DNA of 35,300 nucleotides from Clostridia bacterium (GTDB taxonomy: Bacteria > Bacillota > Clostridia > Oscillospirales > CAG-272). Shown here piece by piece: positions 1 to 7,149 of this stretch. Within the stretch, counting starts at the first letter, position 1. Each line of letters starts with the position of its first letter. A program made the translations under genes and the position numbers. The notes beneath the pieces are model-generated. The model made no database searches. It was not told the origin of the DNA and saw nothing but the letters and a program-made list of their open reading frames with translations. Location of the stretch: positions 1 through 35,300 of the forward strand of contig JAGBCA010000034.1 of assembly GCA_017938205.1 (NCBI GenBank), in the 5' to 3' direction.

Positions 1-271
1 CCTTGGCCAGGTTTACGTTCTTACCGAGAAGGAAGGCGGCCGTTCCAAGCCCTTCTTCACCGGCTACCGTCCTCAGTTCTACTTCAGAACCACCGACGTT
101 ACCGGCGTTATCAACCTTCCTGCTGACGTTGAGATGTGCCGTCCCGGCGACAACGTTAACATGAACGTTGAGCTGATCTCCCCCATCGCTTGCGAGAAGG
201 GTCTTCGCTTCGCTATCCGTGAGGGTGGCCGTACCGTTGGTTCGGGCGTTGTAGCTGAGATCAACGAGTAA
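1..271 (+). CDS. tuf: Elongation factor Tu, C-terminal part (5' end outside the window)
   Basis: This is the last 89 residues of EF-Tu, the GTPase that delivers aminoacyl-tRNA to the ribosomal A site in the cytoplasm. The reading frame is open from base 2 and ends at TAA 269-271. The fragment corresponds to beta-barrel domain 3, which contacts tRNA and EF-Ts. Recognisable landmarks are [11 protein letters not shown], the near-invariant [33 protein letters not shown] and the C-terminal [15 protein letters not shown]. The GTPase domain and the start lie upstream of the window. Codon choice is strongly biased (GTT, CTT, CGT, ACC, AAC), as expected for a very highly expressed gene. A perfect 12-bp stem-loop follows at 305-334. 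Identification is essentially certain. Confidence 0.97.
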   Translation, partial: LGQVYVLTEKEGGRSKPFFTGYRPQFYFRTTDVTGVINLPADVEMCRPGDNVNMNVELISPIACEKGLRFAIREGGRTVGSGVVAEINE

Positions 272-304
272 TTTTGGTCTGATTACAGATTCAATTTGCC
301 GAAA

Positions 305-334
305 GTGGCTGCCTCAAGAAATTGAGGCAGCCAC
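305..334 (+). terminator. Stem-loop after tuf, probable terminator
   Basis: A perfect 12-bp stem (305-316 with 323-334, starting GTGGCTGCCTCA) encloses a 6-base loop, 33 bases after the tuf stop codon. No clear T-run follows, so it is not a textbook intrinsic terminator. It could act as a 3'-end stabilising hairpin or a weak terminator. Confidence 0.55.
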
Positions 335-355
335 CATACTTACAATTCAATATAG

Positions 356-520
356 GATTTCTTTGGGGCATGGTGTAATTCCATACCGGCAGTGTAAATG
401 ATTGCAGTAAAAGTACCAAACGGTATTTTTCTGTATTCATGCAGTCTGCGAGGGGGCGAAGCCCCCATGAGGGAGTGAGATTCTCCCACCGACGGTCAAA
501 GTCCGGATGAGAAAAGAAAT
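356..520 (+). promoter_or_regulatory. FMN riboswitch (RFN element)
   Basis: The conserved FMN aptamer blocks occur in the right order: GGGGCA-GGTG-AATTCC-ACCGGC at about 365-391, a CTGCGAG block near 446, a variable hairpin GGGGGCGAAGCCCCC, then GGGAGTGAGATTCTCCCACCG and GACGGTCAAAGTCCGGATGA ending about 510. An extra hairpin (AAAAGTACC / GGTATTTTT) is inserted between the first blocks. A terminator hairpin lies just downstream at 548-595, and a RibU-like transporter follows. This fits the known logic in which FMN binding promotes termination. What is inferred is the OFF direction of control, from the layout. Confidence 0.93.
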
Positions 521-547
521 ACCGTTTTTACAAATCGATATTGTTAC

Positions 548-595
548 CCGAGGAAGCTGTGCGTTTTAGCACGTTTGTCCTCGGCTTTTTTGTTT
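548..595 (+). terminator. Riboswitch-controlled intrinsic terminator
   Basis: Arms CCGAGGA (548-554) and TCCTCGG (578-584) enclose an inner GTGC/GCAC pairing and are followed by CTTTTTTG. It lies between the FMN aptamer and the transporter start at 681, the standard expression platform of a transcription-terminating riboswitch. Confidence 0.85.
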
Positions 596-680
596 TAAGC
601 TTGAAAACGATCGCTTCTTTCATAGACAAGAAGAGCATATATTGAAAAAGGATTTTTGCAAAGTCGGAGAGGATTTTTTT

Positions 681-1367
681 ATGAATAAGAAAGAAACGTT
701 TTTGGATACGCGCACGGTGGTTGGTATTGCCGTTTTTTCCGCGCTTGCCTTTGTACTGTCGCTCGTGATCCGTTTTCCCGTGATGTTTCTCACCTTCGAT
801 GTGAAGGATGCGATCATCTGCACCGCCGCGTTTATTTATGGGCCTGTCAGCGCGCCGATCATTGCGGTTTTGGCCGCGCTTTTAGAGCTTGTTACCGTCA
901 GCTCCACGGGACTTTACGGCTTTCTAATGAATTTCTTCTCCTCCGCCGCACTTGCCACCACCGCTTCGCTGATCTATCGCGGCAACCGTCGCACGCTGAA
1001 TGGCGCGATCGTAAGTATGCTTCTCGCTGTTGTTACCATGGTGTCCGTGATGATGGCGGCAAACATCCTGATCACGCCCTATTACATGACGGGCGGCTCT
1101 GTCGAAGCGGTTGTGAAGCTCATTCCCTCGGTTCTTTTGCCCTTTAACCTTGCGAAAGGACTTCTCAATGCAGCGATCACGCTTCTGCTCTATAAGCCGA
1201 TCAAGGTGGCCATGAAGCGTGCGGGATTATTGAAAAAGAAAAATACGGAAGAAAAAATTCCGCTTGCGGAGGAGTTTCGCTTCACACGTTCCACAGGTGT
1301 CATTCTTGCCGTGGCGGGAGTGATGGTTGCGGCGGCCGTAACGCTCTTTTATATCCTTATGCGCTGA
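681..1367 (+). CDS. ribU: ECF transporter S component, riboflavin-specific (RibU-like)
   Basis: A 228-residue integral membrane protein predicted to bind riboflavin and work with the shared EcfA/A'/T energising module, which is not encoded here. The start chosen is ATG 681, which has AGAGGA seven bases upstream. A TTG at 642 is in frame but has no ribosome-binding site. The N-terminal part has hydrophobic segments typical of S components: VVGIAVFSALAFVLSLVIRFPV, an FDVKDAIICTAAFIYGP segment matching the conserved helix 2/3 region, and SSTGLYGFLMNFFSSA. After the last core helix there is a charged linker of roughly 30 residues (about 180-205 in this numbering) and one more hydrophobic helix at the extreme C-terminus, longer than typical RibU. 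Substrate assignment rests on the FMN riboswitch upstream; the family call rests on sequence. Confidence 0.88.
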   Translation: MNKKETFLDTRTVVGIAVFSALAFVLSLVIRFPVMFLTFDVKDAIICTAAFIYGPVSAPIIAVLAALLELVTVSSTGLYGFLMNFFSSAALATTASLIYRGNRRTLNGAIVSMLLAVVTMVSVMMAANILITPYYMTGGSVEAVVKLIPSVLLPFNLAKGLLNAAITLLLYKPIKVAMKRAGLLKKKNTEEKIPLAEEFRFTRSTGVILAVAGVMVAAAVTLFYILMR

Positions 1368-1420
1368 AATATATTGAAAGAAAAAGAACATTCAAAGGAA
1401 TTAAAAAACAAGACATAAAA

Positions 1421-1455
1421 ATCCCGCTCGGCCGGCATTCCGAGCGGGATTTTGT
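1421..1455 (+). terminator. Intrinsic terminator between ribU and the RNHCP gene
   Basis: An 11-bp stem, ATCCCGCTCGG with CCGAGCGGGAT, is followed by TTTTGTTAAT on the plus strand and preceded by an A-rich run, so it can serve both convergent genes. Confidence 0.88.
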
Positions 1456-1476
1456 TAATAATGTAAATAAATATTG

Positions 1477-1806
1477 TCAAATAGATGCCGCTGTGAGCCT
1501 TATGAGCAGATCCATATCGTCAGGCTGTACCTTCGCCTCGTGCGCAGCTTTATTGCGAACCTCGGCACCGCATTTGTCGCATCGGTGGTAAATGACGTAG
1601 CCGCGCTTTGGGTCGGGATCAACGTGATAAGGGCGGAGAATACCGCCGCAGGGATTGGCACGGTCGCCGGGCAGAATATCTACGTGCAAGGAACAGAGGC
1701 AGAAGGGGCAATGATTGCGTGAGGTGTAGCCGAGAGGAAAAACCTCCTTGCCGCAATTTTTGCAGATAAAGCCCGCATCGTTTTTTTGAAATCGTTTGGT
1801 TTCCAT
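1477..1806 (-). CDS. RNHCP domain protein (small zinc-binding protein)
   Basis: A 109-residue protein of the RNHCP family, named after its signature, seen here as SRNHCPFCL. Further cysteine pairs, CKNCG near the N-terminus, a central NPCGG and a late CDKCG, suggest a structural zinc site. The family has no established biochemical role that I know of; RNA-related function is speculation. The start is ATG 1806, preceded by TAAGGAGAAACC in which the TAA is also the stop codon of mnmE, so the two genes are translationally adjacent. The gene is the last of the rpmH-mnmE transcript and runs into the bidirectional terminator at 1421-1455. Confidence 0.87.
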   Translation of the reverse strand: METKRFQKNDAGFICKNCGKEVFPLGYTSRNHCPFCLCSLHVDILPGDRANPCGGILRPYHVDPDPKRGYVIYHRCDKCGAEVRNKAAHEAKVQPDDMDLLIRLTAASI

Positions 1807-1817
1807 TCGGTTTCTCC

Positions 1818-3194
1818 TTATTTTCCTACGCAGAAGCGGGAAAAGATGTCGCTGACGATCGCTTCCGAAACGCTCCTTCCGCAAAGCTCACCGAGTGCGC
1901 CGATCGCGCGTTCAATGTCCGATGCGGCTGCATCGGTCGGTAGTCCTGCAAGATAGGCCTCCAGCGCAAGCGAAAAATGCTCTTTGGCCTTTAATAGTCC
2001 CGCGTGCTGCCGCGCGGAGGAAACGATCGCATCCTCGCCAACCGTCAGCCTACCGTCCGTAAAGAGCTGCTCTATGAGTGCACAGAGAGGTGTGGCATCG
2101 CTCTGTTTTGCGGAAAGCGTAAGCGAATGCGTTACGCGGCTTTGAATGACTTCGGGGTCAAAGACGGCCGGAAGATCGGATTTGTTGAGAATGGCAACGG
2201 TCGTGCCGGAAAGCGTTTCTAACTCCCGAAGCAACGCTTCATCCTCCTCTGTAAGAGGACGCGAGGTGTCAAACACCGCGAGGATCAGCTCGGCCTCTTC
2301 CATGCATCTATGCGTTTTTTCAACGCCGATACGCTCCACAACGTCGCTCGTTTCGCGAATACCTGCCGTGTCCGAAAGACGGAGAAGCACCTGTCCGAGC
2401 GGTACGGTTCTTTCCAGAACGTCGCGTGTTGTACCCTCGATCTCGGTAACGATCGCGGCATCCTCGCCGACGAGAAGATTGTAGAGCGTGCTTTTTCCCG
2501 CATTGGGCTTGCCGCAGATCACCGTGGCAATACCTTCGTTGACTGCGCGTCCCGTGCGGTAGGTGGCGATCAATGCATCCAAGCGGGAAAGGAGCGAGCG
2601 GAGCAGGGAAATGCTTTCTGCATCCGAGAAGTCGCCGAGATCCTCGTCAGGGTAATCGATACGCGCAAAAAGCGATCCCATCAGCGCAACTGCATCCTTT
2701 TGTATCTCCTCCATGGCCGCCGAGAGACGGTCTCTCGATTTTGCAGATGCCAGCTTGACAGCGGCGGCTGAGCTTGCCTCCAGAAGGTTGCCGATGGCCT
2801 CTGCATCGGTCAGCGAGAGCTTACCGTTCATGAAGGCGCGACGCGTAAATTCACCCGGAGCGGCGATGCTTGCGCCTGCCGCAAGCGCTGCGCTGAGCAC
2901 CATTTTTGTGATCAGAAAGCCGCCGTGGCAGCTGATCTCTACCGTATCCTCACCTGTGTAGGAGTGCGGAGCGGGGAAGCGCGTAGCAAGCCCATCGTCG
3001 ATCGGATCGCCTTCAAGAAGAATGTCGCCGTAGACCTGCGTGCGCGCTGCTTGCTCGGAGAGCGGCTTTTGATTTTTTGGAGAAAAGATCCGATCTGCGA
3101 CTCGGAAGGCCTCCGCGCCGCTGATACGGATAACGGCAACCCCACCCTTGCCGGGTGGGGTTGCAATTGCTGCGATGGTGGAAAAGCCTTCCAT
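1818..3194 (-). CDS. mnmE: tRNA uridine-5-carboxymethylaminomethyl(34) synthesis GTPase MnmE
   Basis: MnmE (TrmE) is the GTPase that, with MnmG, installs the carboxymethylaminomethyl (or aminomethyl) group on U34 of certain tRNAs. The protein of about 458 residues shows the N-terminal formyl-THF-binding domain (TIAAIATPPGKGGVAVIRISG-like opening), a G domain inserted in the helical domain with G1 GKPNAGKS, G2 EGTTRD, G3 DTAG and G4 NKSD, and the C-terminal FCVGK, the conserved C-x-G-K end that carries the catalytic cysteine. Start ATG 3194 is preferred because AGGA lies 11 bases upstream; ATG 3203 is in frame but only two bases from that site. The khpB stop codon is one base upstream of the chosen start. 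The usual partner mnmG is not in the window. Confidence 0.96.
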   Translation of the reverse strand: MEGFSTIAAIATPPGKGGVAVIRISGAEAFRVADRIFSPKNQKPLSEQAARTQVYGDILLEGDPIDDGLATRFPAPHSYTGEDTVEISCHGGFLITKMVLSAALAAGASIAAPGEFTRRAFMNGKLSLTDAEAIGNLLEASSAAAVKLASAKSRDRLSAAMEEIQKDAVALMGSLFARIDYPDEDLGDFSDAESISLLRSLLSRLDALIATYRTGRAVNEGIATVICGKPNAGKSTLYNLLVGEDAAIVTEIEGTTRDVLERTVPLGQVLLRLSDTAGIRETSDVVERIGVEKTHRCMEEAELILAVFDTSRPLTEEDEALLRELETLSGTTVAILNKSDLPAVFDPEVIQSRVTHSLTLSAKQSDATPLCALIEQLFTDGRLTVGEDAIVSSARQHAGLLKAKEHFSLALEAYLAGLPTDAAASDIERAIGALGELCGRSVSEAIVSDIFSRFCVGK

Positions 3195-3195
3195 C

Positions 3196-4329
3196 TTATG
3201 CATTGTCCTGAACGTCTAAAGCGGGAGCGGCCTCGTCCTCTTCCTTGTTGGAGGTGGGGCAGAGATCTGCATTCTCGCAGGTCTCGCACGCGTCGCAAAG
3301 CTCCGTGGTTCCGCGCAGGGAGATCGCATCAGCCTCAACGGCAGTCTCGCCATCGTCCAATGCTACGTTTTCAAGAGAATTTTTCTCCGTTCCCTTTTCT
3401 TCGGAGATGCCGGCGATCGCCTCAGCGGTCTCTTCTTCCTTATCAAAGAGCTCCTTGGGCTTCTTGTCGGTCAGATAAATAACGATCTTGCGGTTGTTGT
3501 CCGAGCCGATCGAGTTGGTGGAAACGCCCTCGATGCCCTGCACCTCGGAGTGAATGATCCTTCTCTCGTATGCGCTCATAGGCTCGAGCATAACGCTTCT
3601 GTTGTTGCGAAGCGCCTTTGCGGCCATTCTTCTTGCCAAAGCGCGAAGCGTTTCCTCTCTCTTTGCGCGGTAGCCCTCGATATCGATGGTAACGCGGCTC
3701 TTGTCCTTCTCGCCCTTGATATTCTTCTGGGCACTTGCAAGGTTTGCAAGATACTGCAGAGCATCCAGCGTGTCGCCGTGGTGGCCGATCAAGGCGGAAG
3801 CATCCTCGCCCACGATGTTCACGCGGCGCGTGCCGTCCTCGCAGGTGTAAAGCTCAATGGATGCATCAAGACCAAGGTTTACGATCAGAGTCTTGATAAA
3901 CTCATAGGACATATCCTCGCCAGCCTCTACGGTGCGGGGGGTGAGCTTCAGCTCGGTCTCAGGGATCACAACGCTTCTCGGCTTGCTCTCCTTCTCCTTC
4001 TTAGGAGCGGACTGCTTTGCGGGAGCGTTCTTTTCCTTCTTTTCGGGTCTTTCTGCACGAGCAGGTCTGTCACCGCCCTTGCCGCCGTTTTTCGGGCCGC
4101 GGTCACGGCTTCTTTCGGGGCGTGCAGGCCGCTTCTCTGCCTTGTCGGGCATTTCGATGAAGGCTCTGACCTGGGCGGGCTTCACGCCGATGATGCCGAA
4201 GATCCCGCGGCTTCCGGCGTGGATAATTTCAAACTGTACGTCATCCAGCTCGCCTGCACCGAGCAGGGCTCTGGCATTTTCCTTTGCCTCGGCAACGTCC
4301 TTGCCGCTTGCAATAATTTCTTTCAACAT
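3196..4329 (-). CDS. khpB: RNA-binding protein KhpB (Jag / SpoIIIJ-associated)
   Basis: A 377-residue Jag family protein with, in order, an N-terminal Jag_N domain (residues 1-60, ending in a GSRGIFGIIGVKPAQV motif), a long Lys/Arg/Pro-rich linker (about 62-128), a KH domain with its GHHG loop near residue 183, and an R3H domain with ERRIIH near residue 258. In firmicutes KhpB binds RNA, often with KhpA, and affects cell elongation and division. A C-terminal extension of roughly 85 residues is acidic and contains a compact cysteine cluster (CDACETC...C, about 346-358) that typical Jag proteins lack. The start ATG 4329 is supported by AGAGGA upstream. It sits between yidC and mnmE, its conserved position. 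Confidence 0.94.
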   Translation of the reverse strand: MLKEIIASGKDVAEAKENARALLGAGELDDVQFEIIHAGSRGIFGIIGVKPAQVRAFIEMPDKAEKRPARPERSRDRGPKNGGKGGDRPARAERPEKKEKNAPAKQSAPKKEKESKPRSVVIPETELKLTPRTVEAGEDMSYEFIKTLIVNLGLDASIELYTCEDGTRRVNIVGEDASALIGHHGDTLDALQYLANLASAQKNIKGEKDKSRVTIDIEGYRAKREETLRALARRMAAKALRNNRSVMLEPMSAYERRIIHSEVQGIEGVSTNSIGSDNNRKIVIYLTDKKPKELFDKEEETAEAIAGISEEKGTEKNSLENVALDDGETAVEADAISLRGTTELCDACETCENADLCPTSNKEEDEAAPALDVQDNA

Positions 4330-4342
4330 ATTAAAAATCCTC

Positions 4343-5404
4343 TTAGTTCTTTTTGTCGTCTTTCAGATCCGAGGAGGAGAGGCCCATCGTGCCCTTCTTC
4401 TCGGTTTTGTTTTTCATTTCGGGGAGTTCATCGTAATCTTCGTCATCGATATAGTGCAGGGACTTAACCTTCGGTTGGCTTTGAAGGGCTGCTCTCTGCG
4501 CCTTTGCTCTTTCCTTTTCTGCCTTTTCCATTTCGCGGATCTCAGCCTCGGTGTACTTGGGCAGGGGCATTGCCTTGCAGAGCACGTACTGCTGGATAAT
4601 AGCAAAGATGGACTGATAGATCCAGTAAAGACCGAGCATACCGGAGAAGGAGAAGGCGAACCAAACGGTCATCAGCGGCATTGCGATATCCATAATGCGC
4701 ATCGACATCTGCGACTGCGCATCGCCGCCCGTGGGCTGCGTGTTGCCCATCCACTTGCGTGAGAGGAACATGGAGAGCCACTGGAAGCCTGCGGCCAAGA
4801 AGGGGATCAGGAGCAAAAGGTTAAAGGCCGAAAAGCTGGGAGTGCTCGCCAGGTTGACGCCGAACAGCTCGAAATTGGGAAGCTCCAGCGAGGTTCCGAT
4901 GAGGGTCTCGATCTTGGCAACATCAGCGGGGTTGGCGACAATGTAGTCCTCGATCGCGCCAACGGCGCCGATCTGATCTGCTGTGTTTGTGTAGCCGATC
5001 AGGTCATAGACCTTTTTGATGGCCTCATCCGACCATTTGCAGATATATTCCAGGGGGTTGCGGATCACGTTATAAAGGAAGATAATGAGAGGAAGCTGGA
5101 GCAAAAGCGGCAGGCAGCCGGAGAGAGGACTGTAGCCCTCCTTTTGCTGAAGCTCCATGATCTCCTGTTGTTTTTTCTGTTGGGTTGCGCGGTCATAGCG
5201 GCCGGCATACTTCTTTTCGATTTTTGCCATCTTGGGGCGCAGCTTCGCCATAGCGATCTGATTCTTCTGCGTCTTGATGGAGAAGGGAAGGAAAACGATC
5301 TTGAATACCAAAGCGTACAGGATCAAGGCAAGTGCGTAATGTCCCGTAATGTCGTTAAAGAAGGATAAGATCGTTCCAAAGATTCTGTAGAGCCAATCAA
5401 ACAT
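4343..5404 (-). CDS. yidC: Membrane protein insertase YidC/Oxa1
   Basis: A 353-residue YidC2/SpoIIIJ-type insertase, which inserts and folds membrane proteins alone or with Sec. The core has the Gram-positive arrangement of transmembrane segments: ALALILYALVFKIVFLPFSI (first core helix), the coiled C1 region AKLRPKMAKIEKKYAGRYD, LSGCLPLLLQLPLIIFLYN, FNLLLLIPFLAAGFQWLSMF, and MTVWFAFSFSGMLGLYWIYQS. A roughly 60-residue insertion of low similarity lies between the second and third core helices, and the C-terminal tail is charged. No lipobox cysteine is evident at the N-terminus, unlike B. subtilis SpoIIIJ. The ribosome-binding site is weak (AAAAGAGAAA) and overlaps the end of yidD, suggesting translational coupling. 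Confidence 0.95.
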   Translation of the reverse strand: MFDWLYRIFGTILSFFNDITGHYALALILYALVFKIVFLPFSIKTQKNQIAMAKLRPKMAKIEKKYAGRYDRATQQKKQQEIMELQQKEGYSPLSGCLPLLLQLPLIIFLYNVIRNPLEYICKWSDEAIKKVYDLIGYTNTADQIGAVGAIEDYIVANPADVAKIETLIGTSLELPNFELFGVNLASTPSFSAFNLLLLIPFLAAGFQWLSMFLSRKWMGNTQPTGGDAQSQMSMRIMDIAMPLMTVWFAFSFSGMLGLYWIYQSIFAIIQQYVLCKAMPLPKYTEAEIREMEKAEKERAKAQRAALQSQPKVKSLHYIDDEDYDELPEMKNKTEKKGTMGLSSSDLKDDKKN

Positions 5405-5407
5405 CTT

Positions 5408-5698
5408 TTAATTTCTCTTTTCTTCGTTATCGGTGGTGGTTATGCTCTCCTCCGTTTTCTTGCTTGCGTCGCGATTTCTGAATCCCTTTTCGGGCACGGG
5501 ATCGTACCCGCCCTTAGAGAAAGGGTTGCAGCGCAGGATGCGCCACACGGTCAGGATAAATCCGACGAAAAAACCTCGTTTTCGAAATGCTTCAATAGCA
5601 TAGGCAGAGCAGGTTGGCGTGAACCTGCAGCAAGGCGGTTTCAGGGGAGAGATGTACTTTCTGTAAAGGCCGATGAGCCATATCATTACGTGCTTCAT
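5408..5698 (-). CDS. yidD: Membrane protein insertion efficiency factor YidD
   Basis: A 96-residue YidD protein, a small membrane-associated factor thought to help YidC-dependent insertion. It shows the family pattern: an amphipathic N-terminal helix ([15 protein letters not shown]), [15 protein letters not shown] with its cysteines, and [17 protein letters not shown]. The last ~25 residues are a charged, variable tail. Its ATG overlaps the rnpA stop codon by four bases (ATGA), and only four bases separate it from yidC, so rnpA, yidD and yidC are tightly coupled. Confidence 0.95.
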   Translation of the reverse strand: MKHVMIWLIGLYRKYISPLKPPCCRFTPTCSAYAIEAFRKRGFFVGFILTVWRILRCNPFSKGGYDPVPEKGFRNRDASKKTEESITTTDNEEKRN

Positions 5699-6075
5699 AG
5701 CGGCGAAAACATTTTGAGCGTGGCGAAGGCGGAGGCAAGATGCGCCTCGATCTCGGTGCTCTTCATAGTCACAGCGGCGCTTCTTGCCGCGATCACGATG
5801 AGAAAGCCAACCTTCAGGGGCTGCTTTTTTTCCACGGCACGAAGTCCCTCGCGCAGAATGCGGCGAACGCGGCTGCGCACGGTAGCGCCTCCGAGCTTTG
5901 TGGAAACGGTCAGACCGATGCGGTTCACCGTTTTTTTCATTGGATGAGCCTTGGCCAATCGCTTTGCGGCATAGTCCGGAAGAATATACACCGCCACGGC
6001 AGGAGTAACTGCCCGCTTTCCTTTGGCATACGCTTTTTGATATAAATGATTTTCACAGATGGCACGAAATTTCAT
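5695..6075 (-). CDS. rnpA: Ribonuclease P protein component
   Basis: A 126-residue protein subunit of RNase P, which matures the 5' ends of tRNAs together with the catalytic RNA. Start ATG 6075 is chosen because AAAGGAAA lies upstream; an upstream in-frame start at 6129 would add an atypical peptide. The N-terminal [19 protein letters not shown] and the basic helix [18 protein letters not shown] match the family. In the usual signature the helix reads RNR; here it is RSR, so the conserved asparagine is replaced by serine. Position between rpmH and yidD is the conserved one. Confidence 0.93.
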   Translation of the reverse strand: MKFRAICENHLYQKAYAKGKRAVTPAVAVYILPDYAAKRLAKAHPMKKTVNRIGLTVSTKLGGATVRSRVRRILREGLRAVEKKQPLKVGFLIVIAARSAAVTMKSTEIEAHLASAFATLKMFSPL

Positions 6076-6155
6076 AAAGCTTTCCTTTCTCGCAGAGGGA
6101 GAACGCATATTTTTTGCGTCCCAACCCACCTACGGCCGTGCAAAAATCCGGGGAA

Positions 6156-6208
6156 ACAAAAACCCCGATAAAGTCGCAGCTTAGAAAGAGCGTTTTATCG
6201 GAGGTTTT
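6156..6208 (-). terminator. Intrinsic terminator/attenuator between rpmH and rnpA
   Basis: On the minus strand, CTCCGATAAA pairs with TTTATCGGGG (ten pairs, one G-U) across a loop of about 20 bases and is followed directly by TTTTTGTTT. This is a good intrinsic terminator inside the operon and would make rpmH mRNA more abundant than the distal genes. Confidence 0.75.
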
Positions 6209-6231
6209 GTACGTCACACTGCGTGACTCGA

Positions 6232-6366
6232 TCAGTAGGTCAGACGAGCTCTTCCCTTGGCGCGTCTTCTCTTGAGAACTTTTCTGCCGTTAGCGGTAGC
6301 CATTCTTTTTCTGAAGCCGTGCTCCTTGTTTCTCTGTCTCTTCTTGGGCTGATAGGTTCTTTTCAT
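6232..6366 (-). CDS. rpmH: 50S ribosomal protein L34
   Basis: A 44-residue, very basic ribosomal protein that folds into the 23S rRNA. The sequence opens [18 protein letters not shown] and ends [13 protein letters not shown], diagnostic for bL34. The start ATG 6366 is preceded by AGGAGGTGCT, a near-perfect ribosome-binding site. It is the first gene of the operon, about 80 bases downstream of a consensus promoter. Confidence 0.98.
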   Translation of the reverse strand: MKRTYQPKKRQRNKEHGFRKRMATANGRKVLKRRRAKGRARLTY

Positions 6367-6447
6367 GAGTAGCACCTCCTTGTTTTTTATTACCGCGAGA
6401 TTTCCGGCCCTCGCGATTTTTTGCGTATCCACACAAAAGCCACAAGT

Positions 6448-6476
6448 ATTATACACCAAATGGGAGGAAAAGTCAA
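6448..6476 (-). promoter_or_regulatory. Sigma-A promoter of rpmH operon
   Basis: On the minus strand, TTGACT (6476-6471) and TATAAT (6453-6448) are separated by exactly 17 bases. This is practically consensus, fitting a ribosomal protein operon. Confidence 0.88.
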
Positions 6477-6535
6477 GCCTTTTTCTAAAAATAATTATAT
6501 ATATAGAAAAGCATAGAAAAAGAACAGACAATCTA

Positions 6536-6564
6536 TTGACTTTTTCGCGCGTTTCTGCTACAAT
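6536..6564 (+). promoter_or_regulatory. Sigma-A promoter of hpt-mtaB-glyQS
   Basis: TTGACT (6536-6541), a 17-base spacer and TACAAT (6559-6564) lie 37 bases upstream of the hpt start, divergent from the rpmH promoter. Confidence 0.87.
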
Positions 6565-6600
6565 ATCTTTATATATTTATTATATTGGGGGACTGTTACC

Positions 6601-7149
6601 GTGCATAAGGACGTTGAAAGAATTCTGGTAGGAGAAGAGGAGCTTGACTCCATCGTTACCCGTCTGGCCGCTGAGATCGACCGTGATTACGCAGGCGAGG
6701 ATAAGAGGCTCGTTCTTGTTTGCATTCTCAAGGGATCGATCGTATTTATGGGTGATCTGATGAAGAAGCTGACCGTACCCTGCGAGATCGACTGCATGAA
6801 GGTTTCCTCCTACGGTGCGGGAACCACCTCCACAGGCAGCATCAATATCCATCTTGATTTGGTGCGCCAGGATCTTGATTCCTGCGACATTGTGATCGTT
6901 GAGGATATTATCGACAGTGGAAACACGCTTTCTTATCTTGTGGACTATCTGCGCCTGAAGGGCGCAAAGAGCGTTCGCACCTGCACGCTCCTCGATAAGC
7001 CCAGCCGCCGCAAGGTGGAGTTCGTGCCCGATTACCGCGGTAAGGAGATCCCCGACGAGTTCGTGGTCGGCTACGGTCTGGATTACGCGGAAAAGTATCG
7101 CGATCTGCCGTACGTTGGTGTTCTTTCCCCCTCGGTTTATGCAGAATAA
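6601..7149 (+). CDS. hpt: Hypoxanthine phosphoribosyltransferase
   Basis: A 182-residue cytosolic type I phosphoribosyltransferase that converts hypoxanthine (and usually guanine) with PRPP to IMP/GMP. The PRPP-binding motif is clear as VIVEDIIDSGNTLSYL, the substrate loop as LVCILKGSIVFMGDL, followed by KVSSYGAGTTSTG, and the base-recognition region as DEFVVGYGLDYAEKYRDLPYVGVL. The length is normal for bacterial Hpt. Start is GTG 6601, preceded by GGGGGACT; no better ATG exists. It is first in a transcript with mtaB, whose start overlaps its 3' end. In many firmicutes hpt sits near tilS and ftsH; neither is present here. Confidence 0.95.
   Translation: MHKDVERILVGEEELDSIVTRLAAEIDRDYAGEDKRLVLVCILKGSIVFMGDLMKKLTVPCEIDCMKVSSYGAGTTSTGSINIHLDLVRQDLDSCDIVIVEDIIDSGNTLSYLVDYLRLKGAKSVRTCTLLDKPSRRKVEFVPDYRGKEIPDEFVVGYGLDYAEKYRDLPYVGVLSPSVYAE

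Noticed and set aside
6425..6433. DnaA-box-like GTATCCACA
   Set aside because: Only one near-match, no cluster or AT-rich unwinding element with it; too weak for an origin call.
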